Origin: an uncultured Oscillospiraceae bacterium | GTDB taxonomy: Bacteria; Bacillota; Clostridia; Oscillospirales; Oscillospiraceae | Direction of reading: 5' to 3' | Length of the DNA: 29,624 nucleotides | Assembly (NCBI GenBank): GCA_910587505.1 | Contig: CAJULD010000033.1 | Location: 1 to 29,624, forward strand | In this document: positions 5,885-15,342 of the stretch, piece by piece | How positions within the stretch are numbered: the first letter of the stretch is position 1 | Layout of the letters: each line of letters starts with the position of its first letter | The notes under the pieces: model-generated | What the model saw: only the letters and a program-made list of their open reading frames with translations | What the model was told of the DNA's origin: nothing | The model's database searches: none | Translations under genes and position numbers: made by a program

Positions 5885-7619
5885 AGGCCGCCTGACGGCG
5901 GAGCTGCGCAGCGCCCGGGAGCCCACGCCGGAACAGCTCCAGCGCTTCGCCGCCTTCCTCACCCGGACCTATCAGCGCAAAACGCCCCTCCACTGGGAGA
6001 AGGACGAGACGCTGCGCACCGGCTTCCGGCTCCAGGTGGGCTCCGACATATACGACTGGACGCTGGATGGCCGGATCCGGCAGTTTACCGACTACCTCCG
6101 CCAGCTTCAGCCGGGGGAGGAGGACCTGCTGCCCCTGATGCGGCAGGCGGCCGAGGACTGGTCTTTGTCCGTGACGCCGGAAGAGATCGGCCAGGTGCTG
6201 TCCGTGGACAGCGAAATCGCCGTGGTAGGCGGGCTGGAGCACGCCCAGTATGGCGAGATCCTGCTCTTCGAGGGCGGGGTCAAGGGCATGGTTCAGGATC
6301 TGCGCCGGAATGAGCTGCGCTGCATTCTCTTCGGCGACGGGGAGGACATCGTGGCCGGCGGCATGGTCCGCCGCACCCACAAGACCGCGGGCATGCCCGT
6401 GGGCGACGCCTATCTGGGCCGGGTGGTGGACGCGCTGGGCATCCCCGTGGACGGCAAGGGCGTCATCCACCCTGACGCCTACCGGCCCATTGAGGCCCCC
6501 GCCCCCGGCATTCTGGACCGTCAGCCGGTGAACACCCCGCTGGAGACGGGGCTGCTGGCCATCGACTCCATGTTCCCCATCGGCCGGGGCCAGCGGGAGC
6601 TGATTATCGGCGACCGCCAGACCGGCAAAACCGCCATCGCCATCGACGCCATTCTCAACCAGAAGGGCAAGGACGTGATGTGCATCTATGTGGCCATCGG
6701 TCAGAAGACCAGCTCCGTGGCCCAGCTGGCGGGGAATCTTGCCCGCCGGGGCGCCATGGACTACACCTGCATCATCAGCGCTCCCGCCGGGGCTTCCGCC
6801 GCGCTGCAATACATCGCGCCCTACGCCGGGTGCGCTCTGGCCGAGTTCTTTATGTATCAGGGGCAGGATGTGCTCATCGTCTACGATGATCTGAGCAAGC
6901 ACGCCATCGCCTACCGCTGCATCAGCCTTCTTCTGGAGCGCTCGCCGGGGCGGGAGGCCTATCCCGGCGACGTGTTCTATCTCCACTCCCGGCTGCTGGA
7001 GCGGGCGGCCCACCTCTCCGACGGGCGGGGGGGCGGCAGCATGACCGCCCTGCCCATCGTGGAGACCCAGGCGGGGGACGTGTCCGCCTATATCCCCACC
7101 AACATCATCTCCATCACCGACGGCCAGATCTTCCTGGAGAACGAGCTGTTCTTCTCCGGCCAGCGGCCCGCCGTCAACGTGGGCCTCAGCGTGTCCCGTG
7201 TGGGCGGAGACGCCCAGACCAGGGCCATGAAGTCTGCCGCCGGAGCTATCCGGCTGGAGCTGGCACAGTACCGGGAGATGGAGGTCTTCACCCAGTTCTC
7301 CAGCGATCTGGACGAGGCCACCAGGCGGCAGCTGGCTTACGGCCAGGGGCTCATGCGCCTGCTGCGCCAGAAGCAGTACGCCCCCTTCTCCCAGCACCGG
7401 CAGGTGATCCTCCTGCTCTCCGCCCTGAATCATGTGATGCAGGACGTACCTCTGGAGCGTCTGGAGGAGTTCCGGGACGGCCTGCTCTCCTGTGTGGAGG
7501 AGCAGGCCCCGGATCTGTGCCGCCGGATCGACGTGACCGGCCTGCTGCCCGAGGGCGACCGGGAGGAGCTGCTGAATCTGGCCCGGCGGTTCCTGGCTTC
7601 CGGCGGGCAGGGAGGCTGA
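5871..7619 (+). CDS. atpA: Delta C-terminal domain fused to F1 ATP synthase subunit alpha
   Basis: A 582-residue protein. Residues about 83-582 are a complete alpha subunit: N-terminal helix (EEDLLPLMRQAAEDW), P-loop GDRQTGKT at 247-254, VYDDLSKHAIAYR, SRLLERAA, ETQAGDVSAYIPTNIISITDG, SVSRVGGDAQT and QKQYAPFS. In E. coli the P-loop is at 169-176, so there are about 78 extra residues in front. These read as the C-terminal domain of delta: RLTAELRSAREPTPEQLQRF, then TGFRLQVGSDIYDWTLDGRI and RQFTDYLRQL, matching the delta pattern GG(F/L)xVxIGxxxxDxSxxxxLxxLxxxL. The delta N-terminal domain, which normally clamps the alpha N-terminus, is absent and no atpH exists in the operon. The ATG at 5871 follows GAGGAGGG. 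One continuous frame with overlapping neighbours makes an assembly artefact unlikely. Confidence 0.92.
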   Translation: MRNARGRLTAELRSAREPTPEQLQRFAAFLTRTYQRKTPLHWEKDETLRTGFRLQVGSDIYDWTLDGRIRQFTDYLRQLQPGEEDLLPLMRQAAEDWSLSVTPEEIGQVLSVDSEIAVVGGLEHAQYGEILLFEGGVKGMVQDLRRNELRCILFGDGEDIVAGGMVRRTHKTAGMPVGDAYLGRVVDALGIPVDGKGVIHPDAYRPIEAPAPGILDRQPVNTPLETGLLAIDSMFPIGRGQRELIIGDRQTGKTAIAIDAILNQKGKDVMCIYVAIGQKTSSVAQLAGNLARRGAMDYTCIISAPAGASAALQYIAPYAGCALAEFFMYQGQDVLIVYDDLSKHAIAYRCISLLLERSPGREAYPGDVFYLHSRLLERAAHLSDGRGGGSMTALPIVETQAGDVSAYIPTNIISITDGQIFLENELFFSGQRPAVNVGLSVSRVGGDAQTRAMKSAAGAIRLELAQYREMEVFTQFSSDLDEATRRQLAYGQGLMRLLRQKQYAPFSQHRQVILLLSALNHVMQDVPLERLEEFRDGLLSCVEEQAPDLCRRIDVTGLLPEGDREELLNLARRFLASGGQGG

Positions 7620-7620
7620 T

Positions 7621-8553
7621 ATGGCCGGAACAAAGGAGATCAAAAGCCATATCCAGAGCGTGCAGGAGACCCGGAAGATCACCAGCGCCATGTATCTCAT
7701 CGCCTCCACCAAGCTGCGTCGGGCCAAACAGGAGCTGGAGAATACCCGGCCCTACTTCAACGCCCTGCAGGGGGAGATCCGGCGGATTTTCCGCACGGTG
7801 AGTCACGTGGACAGCCATTACTTCTATCCCGACAGCGGCGAGCCAGCGGGAGGAACCTACGGCTGCCTGGTCATCACCGCCGACAAGGGACTGGCGGGAG
7901 CGTACAACCAGAACGCTATCCGGGAAGCCATGAAGCTGCTGGAGCAGCACCCGGCCACCAAGCTGTTCGTGGTGGGCGAATACGGGCGGCGCTATTTCTC
8001 CCAGCGGAACATCCCCATCGAGCACAGCTTCCTCTACACCGCCCAGAATCCCACCATGGCCCGGGCGCGGGAGATCAGCGCCCTGCTGCTGGACGGCTTC
8101 GACCGTGGGGAGCTGCAAAAGATATTCATCGTTTATACCGACATGGGCAGCGCCCTGTCCTTTCAGGCCCGCTCTACCCGTCTGCTGCCCTTTCACCGGG
8201 CCCATTTCTCCGATCCCAAAGACCTGCCGCCGGACGAGCGGCCGGTGGCAGAGCCCTTCGAGTTCCTGCCGGACGTGCGGGCAGTGCTCAACAATATGAT
8301 GCCAAGCTACGTCTCCGGGTTCATCTACAGCGCCCTGATCGACAGCTTCTGCTGTGAGCAGGAGGCCCGCATGACCGCCATGGACAGCGCCAACCGGAAC
8401 GCCGGGGAGCTGCTGGGCGCCCTGTCCCTCCAGTACAACCGGGTCCGGCAGGCCGCCATCACCCAGGAGATTACCGAAATCTCCGCCGGAGCCCGCGCCC
8501 AGCGGCAGTCGCGGCAGGGAAATCGGGGATATCAGGCATTGTTTGATAAATAG
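7621..8553 (+). CDS. atpG: F1 ATP synthase subunit gamma
   Basis: The central rotor shaft, 310 residues. The N-terminus (AGTKEIKSHIQSVQETRKITSAM) and C-terminus (MTAMDSANRNAGELLGALSL, then the family signature YNRVRQAAITQEITEI) are the two halves of the coiled coil; TADKGLAGAYN marks the Rossmann-like middle domain. The usual charged residue after the AM of ITxAM is Y here (AMYLIAS). A short tail (RAQRQSRQGNRGYQALFDK) makes it slightly longer than the usual 285-295. It starts one base after the alpha stop codon, with GGAGG at 7611-7615. Confidence 0.95.
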   Translation: MAGTKEIKSHIQSVQETRKITSAMYLIASTKLRRAKQELENTRPYFNALQGEIRRIFRTVSHVDSHYFYPDSGEPAGGTYGCLVITADKGLAGAYNQNAIREAMKLLEQHPATKLFVVGEYGRRYFSQRNIPIEHSFLYTAQNPTMARAREISALLLDGFDRGELQKIFIVYTDMGSALSFQARSTRLLPFHRAHFSDPKDLPPDERPVAEPFEFLPDVRAVLNNMMPSYVSGFIYSALIDSFCCEQEARMTAMDSANRNAGELLGALSLQYNRVRQAAITQEITEISAGARAQRQSRQGNRGYQALFDK

Positions 8554-8722
8554 CGAAACGCCCGGAGGCGGGAAATTTTTTCGCCAGACAGGGAAAAGTC
8601 CCGCAGGCGGGCTGACCCCCGGTAAGAAAATTCAGCGCAGTATGGCGGGAAAAGAATTAAAAATTTTTGGAGAATTATTATCAGGTCCTGTAGGGGAAGG
8701 CCTCTGCGCCGCCCCGGCAGAA

Positions 8723-8757
8723 CCCGGGGAGCTCTGATTTATTCAGAGCTCCCCGGG
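8723..8757 (+). promoter_or_regulatory. Perfect 15-bp hairpin between atpG and atpD
   Basis: CCCGGGGAGCTCTGA (8723-8737) and its exact complement (8743-8757) form a 15-bp stem with the 5-base loop TTTAT. No T-tract follows, so it is not a standard terminator. It ends 13 bases before the AAAGAGGTG ribosome site of atpD inside a 232-base gap, which is unusual in an otherwise tightly packed operon. It could act as an mRNA stability element, a processing site or a brake on read-through; the sequence alone does not decide. The rest of the gap (8554-8722) holds no gene and no clear promoter. Confidence 0.7.
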
Positions 8758-8785
8758 AAGCACGGCAATGAAAGAGGTGCTTGAT

Positions 8786-10188
<1,403 letters not shown>

Positions 10189-10189
<1 letters not shown>

Positions 10190-10599
10190 TGGAAACCTTT
10201 CAGGTACACATTCTGGCGGCGGACAAGAGTTTCTACGAGGGCCCCTGTCTCAGCCTCACCGTCCCCACCAGCGACGGAGAGCAGGGCGTTCTGGCCCACC
10301 ACAGCAACATGATCGCCGCCGTGCAGCCGGGGACGCTGCGCTATCAGATCCCCGGCCGGCCGGTGCAGCTGGCCGCCATTTCCCCCGGCATGATGAAGAT
10401 TGAAAACAACGACGTGCTGGTTCTGGTGGACTCGGTGGAGCGTCCGGAGGAGATCGACGAGGTTCGGGCCCGCCGGGAGGCCGATCAGGCACGGGAGGCC
10501 CTGCTGCAAAAGAAGAGCCGCCAGGAGCACCAGGTGGCCCAGGCCACCCTTGCCCGGGCGCTGAACCGCCTGCGGGTGAAGAACCGGAATATTGAATGA
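10189..10599 (+). CDS. atpC: F1 ATP synthase subunit epsilon
   Basis: The rotor-foot subunit, 136 residues, which joins gamma to the c ring and can inhibit hydrolysis. The N-terminal beta-sandwich is typical (METFQVHILAADKSFYEGPC...VPTSDGEQGVLAHHSNMIAAVQPG), and the C-terminal helical pair (EEIDEVRARREADQAREALLQKK...ARALNRLRVKNRNIE) is complete, so regulatory inhibition is possible. It is translationally coupled to beta through a one-base overlap. No clear terminator follows within the 61 bases before the next gene. Confidence 0.94.
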
Positions 10600-10660
10600 C
10601 AGCCCTGATTCAAAAAGACGCGCAGCCGCTTTTCTGACATAAAAATGAGGAGGAAACGAT

Positions 10661-12136
10661 ATGAACTTTTTCAGCGCCGCTCCCCTGACGGAGACCGCCG
10701 CCGGTCCGGTCCGGGGCTATCACGACCGGGGACTGGACATTTTCAAAGGTATTCCCTACGGCAGGGCCCGGCGTTTCCACGCGCCGGAGCCGGTTTCCCC
10801 GTGGAAAGAGCCTCTGGACGCCACCAGCTATGGCTGCGTCTGCCCGCTGCTGTCCATGGACCGTCCCGCCGGCGAGCTGCGGGTCCCCCACCGCTACTGG
10901 GTCCAGGACGAGGACTGCCTGAACCTGAATCTGTGGACCCCCGGCTGCGATGGCGGGAAGAGGCCGGTGCTGGTATGGCTTCACGGCGGAGGCTATTTCG
11001 CCGGGTCCTCCATCGAGCAGGTGGCCTACGAGGGGGAGAACATGGCCCGGCTGGGGGACTGCGTGGTGGTGTCCATCAACCACCGGCTGAACATTCTGGG
11101 CTATCTGGACCTGTCGGAATTCGGGCCGGAATATGAAAACTCCGGCAACGCCGGCGGGGACGACATCATCCTGGCCCTGCGGTGGGTGCGGGAGAACATC
11201 GCCGCCTTCGGCGGCGACCCGGAGTGCGTCACCGTCTTCGGCCAGTCCGGCGGCGGCGCCAAGGTGACCACCCTGCTCCAGTCCCCGGCGGCGGACGGCC
11301 TGTATCACCGGGGCGTCATTATGAGCGGCGTCATCGGCCCGGTGCTGGCCGACGCCGGAGGCAGCGCCAGGGAGTGCGCCGAGGTCATGATGGCCGGGCT
11401 GGGCCTGAAGAAGGTCCAGGAGATGGAAGAGGTCCCCTATGCCCGGCTGGCGGAGGCGTACAACAGGGTCAGTCCCGCGCTGAAGGCCCAGGGAAAGAGC
11501 GTGGGCTGCGCCCCCTGCCCCAACCGGTTCTATCTGGGAGACCCGATGACCAACGGCAGCGGCTTCCGGCCCGGGACGGTGAAGGTGCCCCTGCTGGTGG
11601 GCACGGTGTACGCGGAGTTTCTGGGCTTCAGGAGCGGCGCTGCCGCGCCCGGCCCCGGCGACCCGGAGGCGGCGCTGCTGCCCCTGTTCCACCGGGCCTA
11701 CCCCGGCCGCAGGGACGGCGACCTGCTGGCGCTGGACACCGTTTTCCGCGCCCCCTCCATCCGGTACATCCGGCAGCGGGCAGAGGCCGGCGGCGCGGTT
11801 TACAGTTATTTCTTCGAGCAGGACTTCCCCCTGGAGGGCGGGGCCGTGGCCTGGCACTGCGCGGACATCCCCTTCTTCTTCCACAATGCGGAGCTGGTCC
11901 CCGTGTGCCACTTCCCCGGCGCCGCGGCGCTGGAGGAGCGAATCTTCCGCACTTTGATGGACTTCGCCCGTACCGGCGCTCCCGGCTGGACCGCCAGCAC
12001 GCCGGAGGAGGAGTACACTATGCGCTTCGGACCCGACAGCCACCTGTCCGTTAATTATGACCACGCCCTCATCGAGGCTCTGGAGCCCATGACCATGGCA
12101 CGGATGCAGCGCATGCAGGGACAGATCCAGCACTGA
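10661..12136 (+). CDS. Type-B carboxylesterase (para-nitrobenzyl esterase-like)
   Basis: A 491-residue alpha/beta-hydrolase of the COesterase family. Visible landmarks are EDCLNLNLWTP, the oxyanion-hole motif HGGG (108-111), the nucleophile elbow FGQSGGG with Ser196, and the catalytic histidine H399 in VAWHCADIPFFFHN; the acidic residue is probably in TVYAEFLGF. No signal peptide is seen, so it is probably cytosolic. It would hydrolyse carboxylic esters; the substrate cannot be told. It begins after GAGGAGG 61 bases downstream of atpC, with no clear terminator or promoter between them, so read-through from the atp operon is possible. Confidence 0.9.
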   Translation: MNFFSAAPLTETAAGPVRGYHDRGLDIFKGIPYGRARRFHAPEPVSPWKEPLDATSYGCVCPLLSMDRPAGELRVPHRYWVQDEDCLNLNLWTPGCDGGKRPVLVWLHGGGYFAGSSIEQVAYEGENMARLGDCVVVSINHRLNILGYLDLSEFGPEYENSGNAGGDDIILALRWVRENIAAFGGDPECVTVFGQSGGGAKVTTLLQSPAADGLYHRGVIMSGVIGPVLADAGGSARECAEVMMAGLGLKKVQEMEEVPYARLAEAYNRVSPALKAQGKSVGCAPCPNRFYLGDPMTNGSGFRPGTVKVPLLVGTVYAEFLGFRSGAAAPGPGDPEAALLPLFHRAYPGRRDGDLLALDTVFRAPSIRYIRQRAEAGGAVYSYFFEQDFPLEGGAVAWHCADIPFFFHNAELVPVCHFPGAAALEERIFRTLMDFARTGAPGWTASTPEEEYTMRFGPDSHLSVNYDHALIEALEPMTMARMQRMQGQIQH

Positions 12137-12224
12137 AAAACATGCCGCTTTCTGTCGGTACGCACTCATTTTTTTAAGAAACAGGGATGCCTGTTGTCAT
12201 TTCCGGAAAGGAGTGATTGCCCGT

Positions 12225-12989
12225 ATGCCGGAGCTGGTGAAAACCCTTTTGATCGTCTGCCCGCTGGTGTTTCTGGGGGGCTTTGTGGACAGCGTGGCGG
12301 GGGGCGGCGGACTGATTACCCTGCCGGCCTATATGATGGCGGGGGTGCCGGTCCACTTCGCGGCAGGGACCAACAAGGTGGTCAACGGCTGCGGCTCAGC
12401 CACCGCGTCGCTGAAATTCTTCCGCAGCGGAAAGATCCGGGTCCACGCAGCCCTGGCGGCGGCGCTGGGCGCGCTGATTGGCGGATATGCCGGCGCGGAA
12501 ATCGCCAAGCTCCTCAGCGAGAGCCTGCTGAAGGGGCTGATGCTGGTGGCGCTGCCGCTGGTCGCAGTATTCCTGATGGTAAAGAAGGATTTCGGTCAGG
12601 AAACGGGAGAAAAGCAGTACCCCCGCCCTCGCGAGACCGGCGTCAGTCTGGGCATCGGACTGGTGATCGGGTGCTATGACGGCATGGTGGGGCCCGGCAC
12701 GGGTACCTTCATGATTATGGCCTTCACGGCGCTGCTTCAGATGGACATGGTGACGGCCTCGGGATGCTCGAAGGTAGGCAACCTGGCCTCCAATGTGGCG
12801 GCGGCGGTGTCGTTCATTCTGGGAGGAAAGGTCCTGTGGGCGCTGGTGGTCCCGGCGGCGGCGTGCAGCATGCTGGGGAACTGGTGCGGCGCGCGGTACG
12901 CCATCCGGGGCGGCGGCAGGAAGATCCGCGGAATGATCTTCGTGGTGCTGGGGATGCTGTTTGTGAAAATGCTTGCGGACCTGCTGTAA
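12225..12989 (+). CDS. TSUP-family (TauE/SafE) membrane transporter
   Basis: A 254-residue membrane protein of the sulfite exporter TauE/SafE (TSUP) family. The first half carries the family pattern GGFVDSVAGGGGLITLPAYM and then GTNKVVNGCGS; the second half repeats it as IGCYDGMVGPGTGTFMIMAF and SKVGNLASNVAAAVSFI, the usual internal duplication, with about eight membrane helices in total. Family members move sulfite, sulfonates or other organic or sulfur anions across the membrane; the substrate here is unknown. The ATG at 12225 follows AAAGGAG; a GTG at 12213 is in frame but overlaps this site. Confidence 0.9.
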   Translation: MPELVKTLLIVCPLVFLGGFVDSVAGGGGLITLPAYMMAGVPVHFAAGTNKVVNGCGSATASLKFFRSGKIRVHAALAAALGALIGGYAGAEIAKLLSESLLKGLMLVALPLVAVFLMVKKDFGQETGEKQYPRPRETGVSLGIGLVIGCYDGMVGPGTGTFMIMAFTALLQMDMVTASGCSKVGNLASNVAAAVSFILGGKVLWALVVPAAACSMLGNWCGARYAIRGGGRKIRGMIFVVLGMLFVKMLADLL

Positions 12990-13037
12990 GGCCGTTCTGT
13001 CCTCTGCCCGTTCCTTTGAAAAAAGCAGGATATGGTT

Positions 13038-13082
13038 GCCTCCGCCGTCCCGGCCAGTCCGGGGCGGCGGAGGCGTTTTTTC
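13038..13082 (+). terminator. Rho-independent terminator after the TSUP gene
   Basis: The stem GCCTCCGCCG (13038-13047) pairs with CGGCGGAGGC (13065-13074), with an inner CCCGG/CCGGG stem, followed by GTTTTTT. It ends transcription of the exporter gene. Confidence 0.85.
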
Positions 13083-13091
13083 GTCCGGCTG

Positions 13092-13275
13092 TTGTAACCT
13101 TTGTAACTCGGTTTGTAACTATTTTTCCGTCTGATCTCCTGCTTTTTCCTCGTTGCGGCACGCTTCCTGTACCATTATGTCAACCTATTCCGCAGAAATT
13201 CAGGAAAAGACTTGACAAACGGGCGCTTTTCTGGTACACTACACGAAGTTTTTAAAAAAGTTACAAAGGTTACAA
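13092..13275 (+). promoter_or_regulatory. Promoter of the 3D-domain gene flanked by paired TGTAAC boxes
   Basis: The promoter is TTGACA (13212-13217), a 17-base spacer and TACACT (13235-13240), preceded by TG (extended -10). TTGTAACCTTTGTAAC (13092-13107) is repeated exactly as its complement at 13260-13275, just after the expected start point. A third TTGTAAC is at 13113-13119. The box upstream and the box downstream of the promoter suggest a dimeric DNA-binding regulator. The hexamer TGTAAC fits the WalR half-site TGTWAH, but the half-sites are 3 bases apart and not 5. The leader from about 13247 to 13390 holds no recognisable riboswitch. Confidence 0.65.
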
Positions 13276-13390
13276 TCTGGTAGCCGGCCTGTTTGGCGAC
13301 AGGAAATTCTGTCTATCCTGTTCCCGTGCAGGTTTGCCCACGACCCCGCCTGACATTCTTTTTTGAAAGCGAACGGAGGAACAAAGTATC

Positions 13391-14416
13391 ATGTTTGAAA
13401 GAAGCAGAAAAGCCGCTTTTTCCCGCAGGCGGCTGCTGGCTGTCGCAGCTGTACCGGCCCTCTTTGTCCTGATTTTCTGCCTGAGCAGCCTTTCCGCGCC
13501 CCACGCGGCCAACGCCATGTTCGTGCTGTCCAACGACGGCCCCGTACATGTGGACGACCTGGAGGGCGACGTATTTTTGACCGACGGCTCCGCCGGCCTT
13601 GTCTCCCGCACCAGCGGGAACCGGCTGGAGCTGAACCCCGGCCTGCAGGTCACGGTGACCCACCAGGAGCAGACCTTCCGCGCCGTCTCTCAGGCGGAAA
13701 CGCTCCAGCAGCTGCTGGAGCGTCTGGACGTGCAGCCCAGCCCGCTGGAAATGGCATCCGTCTCCTTCCCTGACGGAGGCGTGGACGTGGAGATCGGCGG
13801 ACAATTCGTCTTCTATGAGCACGTCTCCACCATTACGGAGCACGAGACCGTCTACCGCTATGACGACAGCAGGCCGGACTGGCACGAGGAGGTTCTCCAG
13901 GAGGGCCGGGACGGCGAGTACACCGAGGTCTATGAGATCCTCTATGAGGACGGGCAGCGAACCGCCCGCCAGCTCATCGACGTGATCGACACCGAGCCCC
14001 AGGCCACCGTCATTGAAAAGGGCACCCTGTCCAATTTTGCCAATAATGACGACCGCGTCTCCGGCATCACCACCAACGACGACGGCTCCGGAACCATCAC
14101 CCTGGAGAACGGCCAGACCGTCACCTTCCGCTCCAGCCGGACCATGCGGGGCACCGCTTACACCACCGGCGGCAGCGTAGGTACCCGCACCGCTTCCGGT
14201 ACGTCCGTCCATGTGGGCGTGGTGGCCGTAGACAGGAGCGTTGTTCCCCTGGGCACCAAGGTATACGTGGTTTCCAACGACGGGATGTACACCTATGGCT
14301 TTGCCATTGCAGAGGACACCGGCGTGCGGGGCAATTCCATTGATCTGTATATGGACACCAACCGCCAGTGCATCCAGTTCGGCGTGCGGGAGTGCACCGT
14401 ATATATCCTGGATTAA
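13391..14416 (+). CDS. Exported G5 and 3D domain cell-wall protein (YabE-like)
   Basis: A 341-residue protein. A positively charged start and one hydrophobic segment (about residues 15-40) act as a signal or anchor. Residues about 90-230 hold a YabE-type segment (ETLQQLLERLDV) and a G5-like domain (VFYEHVSTITEHETVYRYDD...TARQLIDVIDTEPQATVIEKGT). The C-terminal 90 residues are a 3D domain (MRGTAYTTGG...VGVVAVDRSVVPLGTKVYV...FAIAEDTGVRGNSIDLYM), named for its three conserved aspartates and related to the MltA lytic-transglycosylase fold. A role in peptidoglycan cleavage during growth or spore germination is family inference. GGAGGA precedes the ATG. The stop codon is immediately followed by a MITE-like repeat. 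Confidence 0.9.
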   Translation: MFERSRKAAFSRRRLLAVAAVPALFVLIFCLSSLSAPHAANAMFVLSNDGPVHVDDLEGDVFLTDGSAGLVSRTSGNRLELNPGLQVTVTHQEQTFRAVSQAETLQQLLERLDVQPSPLEMASVSFPDGGVDVEIGGQFVFYEHVSTITEHETVYRYDDSRPDWHEEVLQEGRDGEYTEVYEILYEDGQRTARQLIDVIDTEPQATVIEKGTLSNFANNDDRVSGITTNDDGSGTITLENGQTVTFRSSRTMRGTAYTTGGSVGTRTASGTSVHVGVVAVDRSVVPLGTKVYVVSNDGMYTYGFAIAEDTGVRGNSIDLYMDTNRQCIQFGVRECTVYILD

Positions 14417-14500
14417 GAAGCTGTACCAACAGGCGGGAGCACACATCCAGACGGAAATTTTTCCCGTCAATCTGCGCACTTCGCCTGTTGGTACAGCTTC
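14417..14500. repeat. MITE-like inverted-repeat element, short copy (84 bp)
   Basis: The same terminal inverted repeats as the element at 3769-3930 (GAAGCTGTACCAACAGGCG and its complement), with the inner arms swapped, so it lies in the opposite orientation. It lacks about 78 central bases; the deletion could have arisen between the AAATTTTT motifs. It begins at the first base after the stop codon of the 3D-domain gene. As RNA it would form a long imperfect hairpin and may serve as that gene's 3' end. A 14-base piece, GTACAGCTTCTCAG, recurs at 17705-17718 downstream of another gene, perhaps a remnant. Confidence 0.85.
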
Positions 14501-14544
14501 TCAGAGCAAAAGACCATTCAGGCAGCTGCGACAATCAAAACAGG

Positions 14545-14574
14545 AAGGGGCCGCCGGGTTTCCGGCGGCCCCTT
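14545..14574. terminator. Hairpin between the repeat element and the DUF1836 gene
   Basis: A 13-bp stem, AAGGGGCCGCCGG (14545-14557) with its complement (14562-14574) and a GTTT loop. On the minus strand it is followed by CCTGTTTTG, so it is a plausible weak terminator for the DUF1836 gene. A second hairpin, GAGGCGGC/GCCGCCTC (14631-14657), lies directly after that gene's stop codon. Confidence 0.45.
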
Positions 14575-14659
14575 CAGACTGTCAAAAAGCTTTCCGCAGG
14601 CGTCAGGCCGCTGAAAGCGGCTCCAGTTCTGAGGCGGCCCCTTTATGGAGCCGCCTCTT

Positions 14660-15244
14660 CTATTCCTCCTCATCGTCGGGAATTTCCCCGCCATCCTCCC
14701 TGTGCAGCAAGAACTCCGTCATGGATTTCGACAGCGTGGAAAGAATGGCGGAGGTGGTGACCAGACTGCCTTCTTCCTCCAGTGGCAGCCGCACGCCGCC
14801 AGGCAGCAGCAGATCCCCGCCCACCGGCATGCTGCATAAGAAGCCGATGGAGGCCCTGTACTTCCGAACAAAATCCGTATAGAACGCCCGCACCGTCTCC
14901 TCGCCGGGTTCTGCCGGCAGCATTCGCTGAATGCAGGAAATGCTCAGGCTCTGCTTAAGGGTGCAGATGATGACCAGATAGGCCAGGTGGACCCGGGAGT
15001 ACCGTTTTTTCACAGGCGGAGGCATCACTTTCATTCGCACGTAGTTGTTGATGATGCTGGCGGTGACGGGCTTTTCCTCCTCATAGGGTTCCAGCGGCGA
15101 AAGATACCGGGTAAGCAGCAGTATCACCTGATCCATGTACAAATCCAGCTGAGGCAGACTGTCCCAGTCCGGTAAATCAAAATTTTTCAGTCCATCCAGC
15201 CACCCGGACAGACGCCGGGCCGCCCCGCCTCTCCCGTCGGACAT
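14660..15244 (-). CDS. DUF1836 domain protein
   Basis: A 194-residue protein with the DUF1836 pattern: LPQLDLYMDQVILLLTRYLSPL, then KPVTASIINNYVRMKVMPPPVKKRYSRVHLAYLVIICTLKQSLSI, which resembles a winged or MerR-like helix-turn-helix (choose the regulator, act on the next step). The function of the family is unknown; DNA binding is inferred from the fold pattern. The C-terminus is acidic (DGGEIPDDEEE). The start is the ATG at 15244 (MSDGRGG), preceded by GGGAGGGG; longer upstream reading is not supported. It is transcribed away from the hemolysin-III gene from its own promoter. Confidence 0.85.
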   Translation of the reverse strand: MSDGRGGAARRLSGWLDGLKNFDLPDWDSLPQLDLYMDQVILLLTRYLSPLEPYEEEKPVTASIINNYVRMKVMPPPVKKRYSRVHLAYLVIICTLKQSLSISCIQRMLPAEPGEETVRAFYTDFVRKYRASIGFLCSMPVGGDLLLPGGVRLPLEEEGSLVTTSAILSTLSKSMTEFLLHREDGGEIPDDEEE

Positions 15245-15279
15245 GGCGCACCCCTCCCTTCTCTCTTTTGTTAAGAAAC

Positions 15280-15308
15280 AGTATAGCCTATCTGGATGCA
15301 TAATGCAA
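15280..15308 (-). promoter_or_regulatory. Promoter of the DUF1836 gene
   Basis: Read on the minus strand: TTGCAT (15308-15303), a 17-base spacer and TATACT (15285-15280), about 36 bases before the start codon. Confidence 0.65.
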
Positions 15309-15342
15309 TATCTGAAATCAAAAAATAATCCTGCACAGGCGC

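Noticed and set aside
5502..7727. Very long minus-strand reading frame (741 codons) opposite atpF-atpA
   Set aside because: It is antisense to conserved ATP synthase genes, has low-complexity Gly/Leu/Gln/His-rich text and no supported start; it is a by-product of GC-rich codon use.
13247..13390. Possible c-di-AMP (ydaO) riboswitch in the leader of the 3D-domain gene
   Set aside because: Such genes are often under ydaO control, but the conserved GGGGGACCC and GGGTGAAT-type segments of that RNA are not present.
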